DNA from: Shewanella sp. 1CM18E
GTDB lineage: Bacteria > Pseudomonadota > Gammaproteobacteria > Enterobacterales > Shewanellaceae
Assembly (NCBI RefSeq): GCF_023161665.1
Contig: NZ_JALNTW010000010.1
Span: forward strand, 62,001-126,000
Length of the DNA: 64,000 nucleotides
Direction of reading: 5' to 3'
In this document: positions 56,786 through 64,000 of the stretch, one piece after another
Layout: every line of letters begins with the position of its first letter
How positions within the stretch are numbered: position 1 is the stretch's first letter
Notes under the pieces: model-generated
The model's database searches: none
Seen by the model: only the letters and a program-made list of their open reading frames with translations
What the model was told of the DNA's origin: nothing
Translations under genes and position numbers: made by a program

Positions 56786-58213
56786 TTAGTACTGACGCAA
56801 AAGCTTAAACGCTGCGCTAATTTTACTTGGATCTTTAATGCCAGGGCTTTGCTCAAGGCCTGAGTTAAAATCTAAGCCATAAAATCCTTGGGCGGCAGCA
56901 TCGAGGGCATTGTCTGGGCTTAACCCTCCAGCAAGTAATGCCGTCTCTTTATTCGGTAGTACAGTTTGCCAGTCAAAAGCTTGGCCTGTTCCGCCAAATT
57001 GGCCTGCAGACTTGCTATCAAACACTACGCGGTCAGTCCCCTCTGGGATTATCACAGGATCATTATTATCAACGCTGACCGCAACCGCCTTCCATATTTG
57101 AGTCGGGCTGTTGTGTGTGGCTAAGATTGCTTTTAAGGCATCAATTTCGAGGGCGGTTTCTTTCCCGTGCAGTTGCACGGCAAATAGATTTAATTCAACT
57201 GCGAGTTTGGCAATCACATCGGTGGCTTCATTGACGAAAACGCCTACTAAATTGAGTTTAGTGCCGCTGTTGTTAAGCTCTGTGACTAACTCTAGTGCTT
57301 GCTCTGGCGTTACCGCACGCGGAGATTTCTTCGCAAAGATAAGGCCGCCGTAGACTGCGCCGGCTTTGGCTGCGGCTTGCATATCTTCAAGGCGAGTTAG
57401 ACCGCAGATCTTGTTGTGGCCAAAGGTTAATGTACGGCAAGCAAGGTCTAAATCATCTTCTGCCATTAACGAGCTGCCAACTAAGAAGCCATCCACTAAT
57501 GGCGCTAAACGGCGAACTTGGGCTTGGTTATAAATGCCTGATTCGCTAATCACCACTCTGTCGGCCGGAATATGCGGTGCAAGTTCCTCTGTGGTAGCAA
57601 GGTCTGTCGATAGATCGCGCAGGTTACGATTATTAATCCCAATAATCTTGGCATTAAGCGCAATGGCGCGAGTCAGCTCAGCTTCATTACTGACCTCAGT
57701 TAAAATATCGAGTTGATACTTAGCCGCTTCGGTGGCTAGTGCTTGGTAGCGATTATCATCGAGTACAGAAAGCATTAACAATATTGCATCGGCGCCTTGA
57801 TGAGCGGCCAATTTTACTTGGTATTCATCAACGAAAAAGTCTTTGCATAAAATTGGCTGAGTGACGCGAGCACGTACACGCGGGATATAATCCATATCAC
57901 CTTGGAAGAACTGCTCATCAGTTAATACCGAAATACCCGCCGCGTAGTGGTTATAAACATCGGCAATGGCATCGACATCAAACACATCACGGATAAGCCC
58001 TTTTGATGGACTGGCTTTTTTACACTCTAAAATAAAGCCGGCATTGGGCGCTTTAAGGGCATCAAATAAGCTTCTGTCAGACACTTTTGGCGATAAGTCA
58101 TTTTCAGCAAAGCGTTGCTTGAGTAAGGCTATATGCGCCGCTTTGGTATCGACAATTTTAGTCAGTACGTTATTTTCTTTTACCGCGGGTGCATCTCTTA
58201 AATCCGTGCTCAC
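56786..58213 (-). CDS. trpCF: Bifunctional indole-3-glycerol-phosphate synthase / phosphoribosylanthranilate isomerase
   Basis: Fused enzyme of 475 residues catalysing two consecutive steps of tryptophan synthesis. Residues 1 to about 260 are the TrpC barrel (ECKKASPSKGLI, ILCKDFFVDEYQV, VVISESGI). From about 262 (NKICGLTR) is the TrpF barrel (LNLVGVFVNEA, LLAGGLSPDNA, DFNSGLEQSPGIKD). The fusion is as in enterobacteria. The stop-start gap to trpD is a single base. Confidence 0.97.
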   Translation of the reverse strand: MSTDLRDAPAVKENNVLTKIVDTKAAHIALLKQRFAENDLSPKVSDRSLFDALKAPNAGFILECKKASPSKGLIRDVFDVDAIADVYNHYAAGISVLTDEQFFQGDMDYIPRVRARVTQPILCKDFFVDEYQVKLAAHQGADAILLMLSVLDDNRYQALATEAAKYQLDILTEVSNEAELTRAIALNAKIIGINNRNLRDLSTDLATTEELAPHIPADRVVISESGIYNQAQVRRLAPLVDGFLVGSSLMAEDDLDLACRTLTFGHNKICGLTRLEDMQAAAKAGAVYGGLIFAKKSPRAVTPEQALELVTELNNSGTKLNLVGVFVNEATDVIAKLAVELNLFAVQLHGKETALEIDALKAILATHNSPTQIWKAVAVSVDNNDPVIIPEGTDRVVFDSKSAGQFGGTGQAFDWQTVLPNKETALLAGGLSPDNALDAAAQGFYGLDFNSGLEQSPGIKDPSKISAAFKLLRQY

Positions 58214-58214
58214 A

Positions 58215-59273
58215 TTAAGCTCCTTTACCGGCTTGGCTAGCGTCGCTAAGCTGGGTCAATAATTGGTAGGCTTTACCGCTGTTAATGGTCTCGAGTGCTA
58301 ACGCTGTGCCTGATTTAATATCATCGCAAACGCCTGCTACATAAAGCGCGCAGCCTGCATTGATGGCAACGGCGTTCATGTGAGCGCTTTGGCCTGTACC
58401 TTGTAAAATTGCCCGGGTGTACGCAGCATTTTCACCCGGTGCGCCGCCTTCTAAATCTGTTAGTTTTGCTTCTGTTACGCCAAGCATGGCAGGGGTAATC
58501 GTATATTCGATGATAGCGCCATCTTTTAGCTCATTGACTAAAGTGTCGCCATGCAGCGCGACTTCATCAAGGCCGCTACCGTGCACCACCATGGCGCGCT
58601 TAATACCAAGGGCTTTTACGACCTCAGCAATAGGGGCAACGAGTTCTGGGCTATATACACCAAGTAACATAAAGTCAGGGCGAGACGGGTTAATCAGTGG
58701 CCCTAATACATTAAATAGAGTGCGAGTTTTTAGTGCTTGGCGAACAGGTACTGCATGAGCCACGCCGCCGTGATAGTGAGGCGCAAACAAGAAGCACAGA
58801 CCTAGCTCATCTAAGCAGTCACGCGCCGTTTCTGGTGCCATGGTTAAATCGATACCAAATTGCGCTAATAAATCAGATGAACCGGATTTGCTCGATACGC
58901 TGCGGTTGCCGTGTTTAGCAACCTTTGCGCCTGCAGCCGCTGCGACAAACGCTGCAGTGGTTGAGATATTAATGGTGTTGTGACCATCGCCACCTGTACC
59001 AACAATATCGACAATACCTTGTTTAACGGTTGCTTCACTCGGCGTCGGGAAGGCTTTAGCTGCTGCGCGCAGTGCATCTGCTGCACCTGAAATTTCATCA
59101 ATGGTTTCACCGCGCATCTTCATCGCAACGAGCATACCCGCCATGGTGACTTCATTCATTTCACCTTGAATGATTTGGCTAAATAGCGCTTTAGCTTGTG
59201 CTCGCGTTAAACTTTCACCCAGATAAAGTGTTTCGATAAGGGCTGCAGTCGGTTTGATTTCTGTTTGAGTCAT
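58215..59273 (-). CDS. trpD: Anthranilate phosphoribosyltransferase
   Basis: TrpD joins anthranilate and PRPP. It has 352 residues and is a separate gene, not fused to trpG as in E. coli. Seen are the PRPP loop GTGGDGHNTINIST, AKHGNRSVSSKSGSSDLL for anthranilate and Mg sites, and the conserved FNVLGPLINP. It lies four bases after trpG. Confidence 0.97.
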   Translation of the reverse strand: MTQTEIKPTAALIETLYLGESLTRAQAKALFSQIIQGEMNEVTMAGMLVAMKMRGETIDEISGAADALRAAAKAFPTPSEATVKQGIVDIVGTGGDGHNTINISTTAAFVAAAAGAKVAKHGNRSVSSKSGSSDLLAQFGIDLTMAPETARDCLDELGLCFLFAPHYHGGVAHAVPVRQALKTRTLFNVLGPLINPSRPDFMLLGVYSPELVAPIAEVVKALGIKRAMVVHGSGLDEVALHGDTLVNELKDGAIIEYTITPAMLGVTEAKLTDLEGGAPGENAAYTRAILQGTGQSAHMNAVAINAGCALYVAGVCDDIKSGTALALETINSGKAYQLLTQLSDASQAGKGA

Positions 59274-59277
59274 TATC

Positions 59278-59892
59278 TTATCCTTTATCGTTATGCTGGC
59301 CGCTTTGCTTCAATGCGTGCGCTAAATAATCTAAGCTTTGTACTAATAGTTGGCTTCCTAAAGTCGTTAAAATTGACTCGGGATGAAACTGAAAGCCGAC
59401 CGCTTTATCTTGGCGGTGAATAATCGCCATTGGCATCTCTTCTGTAGTCGCAATCACTTCTAAACACTCTGGCACTTTGGTTGCCACTAAGCTGTGATAA
59501 CGGGCTACAGGCAGCGGTGAGGGTAAGCCGTTAAAGATATCCTCACCGTTATGAAATGTTGGGCTGGCTTTACCATGTACCACTTGGCCTGCACGCTCAA
59601 CTTTACCGCCATAATGCTCAACTAAAGCTTGATGGCCAAGGCATATACCTAGCATAGGCACTTTACCGGCGACACATTCAATTAAGGCCATTAGTGAGCC
59701 TGCTTCATGGGGGGCGCCGGGCCCTGGCGACAGCACTAATGCTGTAGGTACGGTTTCGTTTAAGAGTTTGCTGGCAATAAAGTCTGCGTCGACATCGTTA
59801 CGGTAAATCACCACTTCATAGCCTAGGCTTCTAAACTGGTCGACTAGGTTGTAAGTGAACGAGTCGAAGTTATCGAGTAAATAGATTTTCAT
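59278..59892 (-). CDS. trpG: Anthranilate synthase component II (glutamine amidotransferase)
   Basis: This 204-residue class I glutamine amidotransferase supplies ammonia to TrpE. The nucleophile is Cys84 in GICLGHQAL, the oxyanion region is SPGPGAPHEAG, and the His/Glu pair is in FQFHPESILT. The start overlaps the trpE stop by four bases (ATGA), so translation is coupled. It might also serve PabB, which is inference. Confidence 0.96.
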   Translation of the reverse strand: MKIYLLDNFDSFTYNLVDQFRSLGYEVVIYRNDVDADFIASKLLNETVPTALVLSPGPGAPHEAGSLMALIECVAGKVPMLGICLGHQALVEHYGGKVERAGQVVHGKASPTFHNGEDIFNGLPSPLPVARYHSLVATKVPECLEVIATTEEMPMAIIHRQDKAVGFQFHPESILTTLGSQLLVQSLDYLAHALKQSGQHNDKG

Positions 59893-61472
59893 AGTCCACC
59901 TCCCATTTTAATCGCACTTATTACTGCTTGTGCCTTTTGGCGAGTTTCATCAGCTTCTGCTTGAGGATCTGAATCGAATACTACTCCGGCGCCAGCTTGA
60001 ATAAAGGCTGTGCCATCTTTGACAAAAGCGGAGCGAATAACAATGCAGGTATCCATATCACCTAAACCATTTAAGTAACCGACCGCACCGCCGTAGCTGC
60101 CTCGACGAGTCTTTTCCGCGCCGCGAATAAGCTGAGCGGCACTGACTTTGGGCGCGCCAGTTAAGGTGCCCATGTTCATGCAAGCTTGGTAGGCGTGTAG
60201 TGCATCTAAATCGTTGCGAAGCTGACCGGTAACGCGGCTAACCAGGTGCATCACATGGCTGTATCTATCGACTTTTAATAGCTCTGGTACTTTACGGGTA
60301 CCACTTTGGCTAATGCGAGCGATATCGTTACGGGCAAGATCGACCAGCATGATGTGCTCTGACAGTTCTTTCTTATCAAGGCGCAGTTCAAGCTCATTGC
60401 GGCTATCGAGATCGAAATCAATTTCACCGCTGGCAGTTTTGCCGCGCTTGCGGGTGCCGGCAATTGGGTAGATCTCGACTTGATTGGTTTGTGCTTCATA
60501 TTTGAGCGCACTTTCTGGCGATGCGCCGAATAAGGTGAAGTCATCACCGCGAAAGTAAAACATGTAAGGACTAGGATTTGTCAGTCTTAATGCGCGGTAA
60601 GCACCTAACGTGTTTGGGCAAGGTAGGCTAAAGCTGCGCGATGGTACGACTTGGAAAATATCGCCAGCAATAATGTGCTGTTTGAGATCCTTGACTGTTT
60701 CTTTAAAGTCGCTGTCTGAAATATTAACTTGGGTGTCGGCATCAATGCTGATGAGCTCTGCTACAGGCGGTAATGACTGGCAAGCTTGTTGAAGCTCAGC
60801 CATACGCTGAGCCAGTGAGGCGCTAATACTATCAAGTGGGCTTTGCGCTGGTTGTACAAACTGATGGGTGACAATTTCAGCACTTTGCTGCTGATGATCA
60901 ACAAGAATAAGGGTTTCTGCTAGATAAAACAGGTAATCAGGGCAGGTGTTATCACCCTCTGGTACGCTTGGTAGTGGCTCTACTGTATCGATAAGATCAT
61001 AAGCCAATACGCCGCCTAAAAACAGGTCTTCAAACTCAGGGCTTTCATCACAGCGAATGTGCTTCACTAACAGTCTTAAACCATCGAGTGGTGAGGTTGA
61101 TTTCAAACGTGCATCTTCATCAAGCTGGCTAGCATCTTTTTGTAACGTAAGGCTTAAGTTCGCTGTATCAAATTGATTTATTTCTGTAGCTGGAAAATCT
61201 TTTTCGAAGAAAGATTTTATAGGTAAAAGCAGCGCTTGGCCGTTATCTGTTAAGGCGTCGAACGTAAGCTGGTAACCATCACAACGGATCTTCATCGCCG
61301 CATGAGTTAAGACGATGCTTTTTAAGTGGTCTTTGCTGTCTATTTCAGCAGATTCCAGCAGCATAGTATGAGGCGCATCTTGAGTCACATGCTGATATAA
61401 GCGTAGCGGATCATCGTGATAAGCCAAATGCTGTTTTTGAGTGACGACTCTAGCGATAGTCTCAGTAGTCAT
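59889..61472 (-). CDS. trpE: Anthranilate synthase component I
   Basis: TrpE makes anthranilate from chorismate. It has 527 residues. The N-terminal LLESAEI is the tryptophan feedback-binding LLES element. The catalytic half includes DIFQVVPSRSF, PSPYMFYFRGDDF, PIAGTRKRG, and SGTRKVPELLKVDRYSHVMHLVS to GTLTGAPKVSA. It is the first structural gene of the trp operon, behind a leader peptide and attenuator. Confidence 0.97.
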   Translation of the reverse strand: MTTETIARVVTQKQHLAYHDDPLRLYQHVTQDAPHTMLLESAEIDSKDHLKSIVLTHAAMKIRCDGYQLTFDALTDNGQALLLPIKSFFEKDFPATEINQFDTANLSLTLQKDASQLDEDARLKSTSPLDGLRLLVKHIRCDESPEFEDLFLGGVLAYDLIDTVEPLPSVPEGDNTCPDYLFYLAETLILVDHQQQSAEIVTHQFVQPAQSPLDSISASLAQRMAELQQACQSLPPVAELISIDADTQVNISDSDFKETVKDLKQHIIAGDIFQVVPSRSFSLPCPNTLGAYRALRLTNPSPYMFYFRGDDFTLFGASPESALKYEAQTNQVEIYPIAGTRKRGKTASGEIDFDLDSRNELELRLDKKELSEHIMLVDLARNDIARISQSGTRKVPELLKVDRYSHVMHLVSRVTGQLRNDLDALHAYQACMNMGTLTGAPKVSAAQLIRGAEKTRRGSYGGAVGYLNGLGDMDTCIVIRSAFVKDGTAFIQAGAGVVFDSDPQAEADETRQKAQAVISAIKMGGGL

Positions 61473-61616
61473 TTTGATGCTCCTGCCTTGTAGGGTGACG
61501 CATTATTCATTGTTTTATCTCACTTTATCTTATACCAACCGGCTTAACTAGAAGATTTGATTGGTCATTCCCCGCTGCCTTGGGCTTGTCGTTTCTCGCT
61601 ATTTAAAAGTTAGATA

Positions 61617-61648
61617 CAAGAAAGCCCGCAAGTATGCGGGCTTTCTTG
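61617..61648 (-). terminator. trp operon attenuator
   Basis: A perfect 14-bp inverted repeat with core AAAGCCCGCA/TGCGGGCTTT and 4-nt loop (61631-61634) is followed on minus by TTTCTTG-type sequence. It lies between the leader peptide and trpE. GCGGG just after the leader stop can pair with the CCCGC arm, giving the alternative antiterminator expected when ribosomes stall at the Trp codons. Confidence 0.85.
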
Positions 61649-61694
61649 TTGAATCTTGTCTCAATATTTTGAGTACACAGTTCCACACCACCCG

Positions 61695-61751
61695 CTAAGT
61701 TGGGAAGTGCCACCACCAATTAATGTTTTGGAAAGTTGTAAACTGTGTCAT
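61695..61751 (-). CDS. trpL: trp leader peptide
   Basis: An 18-codon ORF encodes MTQFTTFQNINWWWHFPT. Three consecutive Trp codons sit near its end, followed by stop TAG and then the antiterminator and attenuator arms. This is the classic ribosome-stalling arrangement: low charged tRNA-Trp halts translation at the Trp run and allows transcription to continue into trpE. It is too short for ordinary ORF callers. Confidence 0.93.
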   Translation of the reverse strand: MTQFTTFQNINWWWHFPT

Positions 61752-61780
61752 TGAAAATTCATCTTGTTTGTTTCAGTGGC

Positions 61781-61813
61781 TATATAAAAACATTTACGAG
61801 ACAAACCTGTCAA
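61781..61813 (-). promoter_or_regulatory. Possible trp promoter
   Basis: On minus, TTGACA (61808-61813) is followed by an AT-rich stretch ending TATATA (61781-61786). The spacer to TATATA is 21 bases; TTTTAT gives 18. The -35 is perfect but the -10 is uncertain. No TrpR-type CTAG palindrome was found. Confidence 0.45.
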
Positions 61814-61901
61814 TTGAATATTTCTGTTTTTAACCGATCTTCTTCAAATAAATGGGTGTGAGTGTGCGTGATGATTGTAAATCTTACTTTTTCTTTCTCT
61901 T

Positions 61902-61918
61902 TTAGTGAAATTCACTAA
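61902..61918. promoter_or_regulatory. 17-bp palindrome upstream of the trp promoter
   Basis: TTAGTGAA-A-TTCACTAA is a perfect inverted repeat with one central base. It lies about 90 bases upstream of the trp -35. It looks like a dimeric regulator site, but no regulator can be named. Confidence 0.4.
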
Positions 61919-62018
61919 TAAAGTCGATTGTAAAGTTATTGGTGTAAGTGGTTGGATATCACCTATGTTTAAAAGCTAATCAGATTCTGCTTAAAAATTA
62001 CTAGATAAAGAGTTAGTG

Positions 62019-62268
62019 GTGTTGAAATTACAGGTGATTTTTGTGATGTTAAGCGCGATGGTGCTTTGCGCGTATTTGAGCTGGCTCGTCTTTAGATTGG
62101 TAATGTAATTTAGTTGTTGCTTTTGCTGTTGCGCAAACAGCGGGCGGTACTGATTCTATGTTTGAAATTGCTGACTATTTGCTGGCCAATAATTATCAGC
62201 AAGCAGGGCAAAAAGTGATAGAGGAAATTTGTAACCAAGTCAGTACGAATGCGAGATGTAAAAGCTAA
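62019..62268 (+). other. Two short out-of-frame ORFs, possible decayed small gene
   Basis: GTG 62019 opens 29 codons for a hydrophobic peptide (LKLQVIFVMLSAMVLCAYLSWLVFRL) ending at TAA 62108. In the +1 frame a second open stretch from 62104 continues NLVVAFAVAQTAGG and MFEIADYLLANNYQQAGQKV to TAA 62268. Together they look like an exported small protein split by a frameshift, but neither half is recognised. The rest of 61814-62018 shows only the palindrome. Confidence 0.3.
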
Positions 62269-62283
62269 TGTGATTAAATGAAA

Positions 62284-62305
62284 AAGGCAGCGTAATCGCT
62301 GCCTT
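62284..62305. terminator. Intrinsic terminator
   Basis: AAGGCAGCG (62284-62292) pairs with CGCTGCCTT (62297-62305) across TAAT. A residues lie on its left, so it fits best as the end of the minus-strand glutaredoxin transcript. Confidence 0.78.
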
Positions 62306-62327
62306 CTAAGCTTAGTATTTAGAAAAA

Positions 62328-62684
62328 CTAAGCAAAATTTTTATCTAAATAGTTAATGATTTCTGACGATTCATACATCCATGTCGATTGACCATTATCT
62401 TCAATCTTCATACATGGGACTTGTAGTTTGCCGCCGCCATTTAATAGGGTGCTTTTATGGGGCTCTTGTTTGGCATCTAGAGTAACGATATTTAAACCTT
62501 GGCGACGTAAAGAACGACGAACCTTTACGCAAAATGGGCAGGCTTTATATTCGTAGATCGTCAAATTGCTGGTGGCATTATCGATTTTTTGTTGTTCTTC
62601 AGCTGGACGCTTTAGTTTTTTAGGCGCAAAAACAAAGTTTAAAAACAAAATGATACGGCCTAATACCCAACGAATGATAAACAT
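62328..62684 (-). CDS. Membrane-anchored glutaredoxin-like protein
   Basis: This 118-residue protein has an N-terminal hydrophobic helix (about 4-20), a short linker and a thioredoxin-fold glutaredoxin domain. The redox motif is CPFC (Cys49, Cys52) and the cis-Pro loop is LQVPCMKI. YESSEIINYL is the glutathione-binding end. It is likely tethered to the cytoplasmic face of the inner membrane. It starts three bases after the peptidase gene, so the two are probably one operon. Confidence 0.9.
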   Translation of the reverse strand: MFIIRWVLGRIILFLNFVFAPKKLKRPAEEQQKIDNATSNLTIYEYKACPFCVKVRRSLRRQGLNIVTLDAKQEPHKSTLLNGGGKLQVPCMKIEDNGQSTWMYESSEIINYLDKNFA

Positions 62685-62687
62685 TAA

Positions 62688-63410
62688 CTACCTCTGATGT
62701 ATTGATTCTCGCGCAGATTTTAACTCAAGCGTTACAGGGTTGAAAGTATTGATTAAAGATCTGCTTTCATCTTTACGACTTTTGCCATACTGGCTGGCCA
62801 ATAACTTGGAGTTGACCCGATAGCGAAAGTAGGGCTGAGTCTCGGGACAAAAGCATATTGTGTGCTGGTGCTTTGTCTGATGTGGCTGCTGTGCGTCTTT
62901 GAGTTGTTTGTCTGTTGCATGGGGGACAAACATGAAATCAACTATATTTAGCGCGGTTAAATCATCGAGTTGGCAATCATTGTTATCACCGCAAAGTGGC
63001 GCGCTAGCAATTGATGGGGTTATTATCATGGCGCCAGCACTCACGCCAATGATTGCACCGCCATCCACGCTATATTGACGCAGCACAGGCAGTAGCTTTT
63101 GCTGTTTCAGTGCTTTTAAAAACCGAAAAGTATCACCACCAGAAAGGTGAATAACATCGCAGCTTAATAATGATTTCAGGCTGCTTTCGCAAAAGTCTGA
63201 TTCTAATTCAAGATAAACATTGAGTTCAGCGTTATGCGCTTGATACATAGCTTGAGTTTGCGAGTAATATTGCCGCTGTGGATCAGGCTCTGACGCGATG
63301 TAACCAATGTTTAATTTGGTGCCAGCTTGCTGTTTAACTGAGTCAAGCAATAGTGCGATAGCAGTTTGTGCATTATCACTGCTTGGATTACTGAGTAGGG
63401 CGATATTCAT
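62688..63410 (-). CDS. Peptidase S51 (dipeptidase E-like) family protein
   Basis: This 240-residue protein has the S51 nucleophile elbow IGVSAGAMI with Ser124, and VIHLSGGDTFRFL, the conserved strand-turn before it. The family hydrolyses Asp-X dipeptides or acts as cyanophycinase. The C-terminal third, after FMFVPHATDK, is unusual and His/Gln rich (PHQTKHQH), unlike the typical VPH(F/Y) continuation, so substrate specificity is not predicted. It is upstream of and probably co-transcribed with the glutaredoxin gene. Confidence 0.82.
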   Translation of the reverse strand: MNIALLSNPSSDNAQTAIALLLDSVKQQAGTKLNIGYIASEPDPQRQYYSQTQAMYQAHNAELNVYLELESDFCESSLKSLLSCDVIHLSGGDTFRFLKALKQQKLLPVLRQYSVDGGAIIGVSAGAMIITPSIASAPLCGDNNDCQLDDLTALNIVDFMFVPHATDKQLKDAQQPHQTKHQHTICFCPETQPYFRYRVNSKLLASQYGKSRKDESRSLINTFNPVTLELKSARESIHQR

Positions 63411-63525
63411 GGCATTCCTTTACATAAATATATTGATTCGAATTCCTGTCTATTTTAACAATCTAACTTATCGCTAATATTATAAAAAGCATTACTTTAT
63501 GGCAGAGTGGGAGTTTAAATAACAA

Positions 63526-63549
63526 AAAGGCATGCCGTAGCATGCCTTT
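63526..63549 (-). terminator. Intrinsic terminator of the DUF748-like gene
   Basis: AAAGGCATG (63526-63534) pairs with CATGCCTTT (63541-63549). Read on minus the stem is followed by TTTTGTT, downstream of the gene ending at 63598. Confidence 0.8.
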
Positions 63550-63597
63550 ACTTTAATCTATTTGAGGATGAGCTAATTTTCGTGCTCAACACACTTG

Positions 63598-64000
63598 TTA
63601 GTTTGCGCCTAATGTCAGCAACGCTTGGCTGGCCTTAGTGTTAAGCTCAACCCGGCTGTCGAGCAAAAAGACTCTTTTAGGATCAACTTTTTGCTGTTCA
63701 ATAAGATAGGTTTTTACCGCAACTGCTCGAGCTTGCGCTAGTTTACCCAGTGCATCTTCACTTATTCGCTGAGCGCCTAAGGTGAAATTATAAAGTGCAA
63801 TATGCCAGCGCCTTAATAATTGCTCTTCACTAAGAGCAGCATCAGCTTGATGCTCAGCAGCTATTTTATCTTTTACTTGCGGCGCCGGAGTTGCAAGCTC
63901 TGTTTCATACAGGCTGATTAAGGCATCTGAAAGTGGACCAGTGATCGGATAGTTACTTGGCGATAATTCAGCAGGCAGTTGCTCAAGTGTCATATTGGCT
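63598..64000 (-). CDS. DUF748-like protein, C-terminal part (partial)
   Basis: The frame is open to the edge of the window, so this is the end of a longer gene. An internal ATG at 63993 is not necessarily the start. The last 60 residues (LAQARAVAVKTYLIEQQKVDPKRVFLLDSRVELN) resemble the OmpA-like tail closing DUF748/AsmA-related envelope proteins. Confidence in the family is moderate because only the tail is visible. Confidence 0.65.
   Translation of the reverse strand, partial: ANMTLEQLPAELSPSNYPITGPLSDALISLYETELATPAPQVKDKIAAEHQADAALSEEQLLRRWHIALYNFTLGAQRISEDALGKLAQARAVAVKTYLIEQQKVDPKRVFLLDSRVELNTKASQALLTLGAN

Noticed and set aside
62753-62941. Alternative frame through the C-terminal part of the S51 peptidase gene
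   Set aside because: I considered a frameshift because the C-terminal third is unusual, but the annotated frame stays open to a stop directly before the glutaredoxin start and there is no sign that the other frame is better.

Overview
This 64 kb window looks like chromosomal core sequence from a marine gammaproteobacterium of the Shewanella type. The evidence is the gene set and order: nagZ-ycfP, csiV-mfd, a PilZ gene next to lolCDE, a complete Na+-pumping NQR operon, astB of the arginine succinyltransferase pathway, a trpE-G-D-CF-B-A operon with a leader peptide, CysB, a one-chain iron-sulfur serine dehydratase, and small families such as YecM, YqfB and DUF2986. Base composition looks even. 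I found no insertion sequence, prophage, CRISPR array, tRNA or rRNA. The species call is inference from gene content only.

Layout. 1-5.7 kb: end of a hexapeptide acetyltransferase, a dicarboxylate/amino-acid symporter, an Ig-repeat lipoprotein and astB. 6-12.5 kb: topA with a well-formed promoter, a membrane-anchored coiled-coil protein, cysB and sdaA. 12.8-20.2 kb: nagZ, ycfP and acylphosphatase on plus, facing csiV, mfd and a degenerate PilZ gene on minus. 20.4-23.6 kb: lolCDE. 23.7-31.4 kb: mixed single genes (SpoIIAA-like, M14 peptidase, orphan type IV pilin, SDR, YecM, L,D-transpeptidase, K+ channel, MATE exporter, DUF2986). 31.6-37.2 kb: yqfB, then a TetR-MFP-RND efflux operon with repeated operator-like palindromes in front. 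37.3-40.6 kb: an mtnN remnant and several small envelope or accessory genes, one with an apparent +1 frameshift. 40.9-49.2 kb: a second symporter with an altered binding motif, a 0.9 kb gene-free stretch with several hairpins, then nqrABCDEF followed by a diverged duplicate of the nqrF 3' end. 49.7-54.5 kb: an outer-membrane barrel protein, two small unknown genes and assT. 54.6-61.8 kb: the trp operon with leader and attenuator on minus. 62-64 kb: a broken-looking small ORF pair, a membrane-anchored glutaredoxin, an S51 peptidase and the end of a DUF748-like gene.

How the genes work together. LolCDE extracts lipoproteins from the inner membrane for delivery to the outer membrane. NagZ, CsiV and the L,D-transpeptidase act on or around peptidoglycan. 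NqrA-F couples NADH oxidation to Na+ export, which could energise the cation-coupled symporters and exporters in the window. The trp genes cover chorismate to tryptophan under leader-peptide attenuation.

The most unusual sequence signals are the paired GTTATTCA/TGAATAAC palindromes before the TetR-RND operon, the prfB-shaped stop and frame change in the small gene at 40260, the nqrF tail duplication whose differences are nearly all synonymous, the hairpin cluster before nqrA, and the perfect palindrome over the -10 of assT. I did not find a clearly new multi-gene system.
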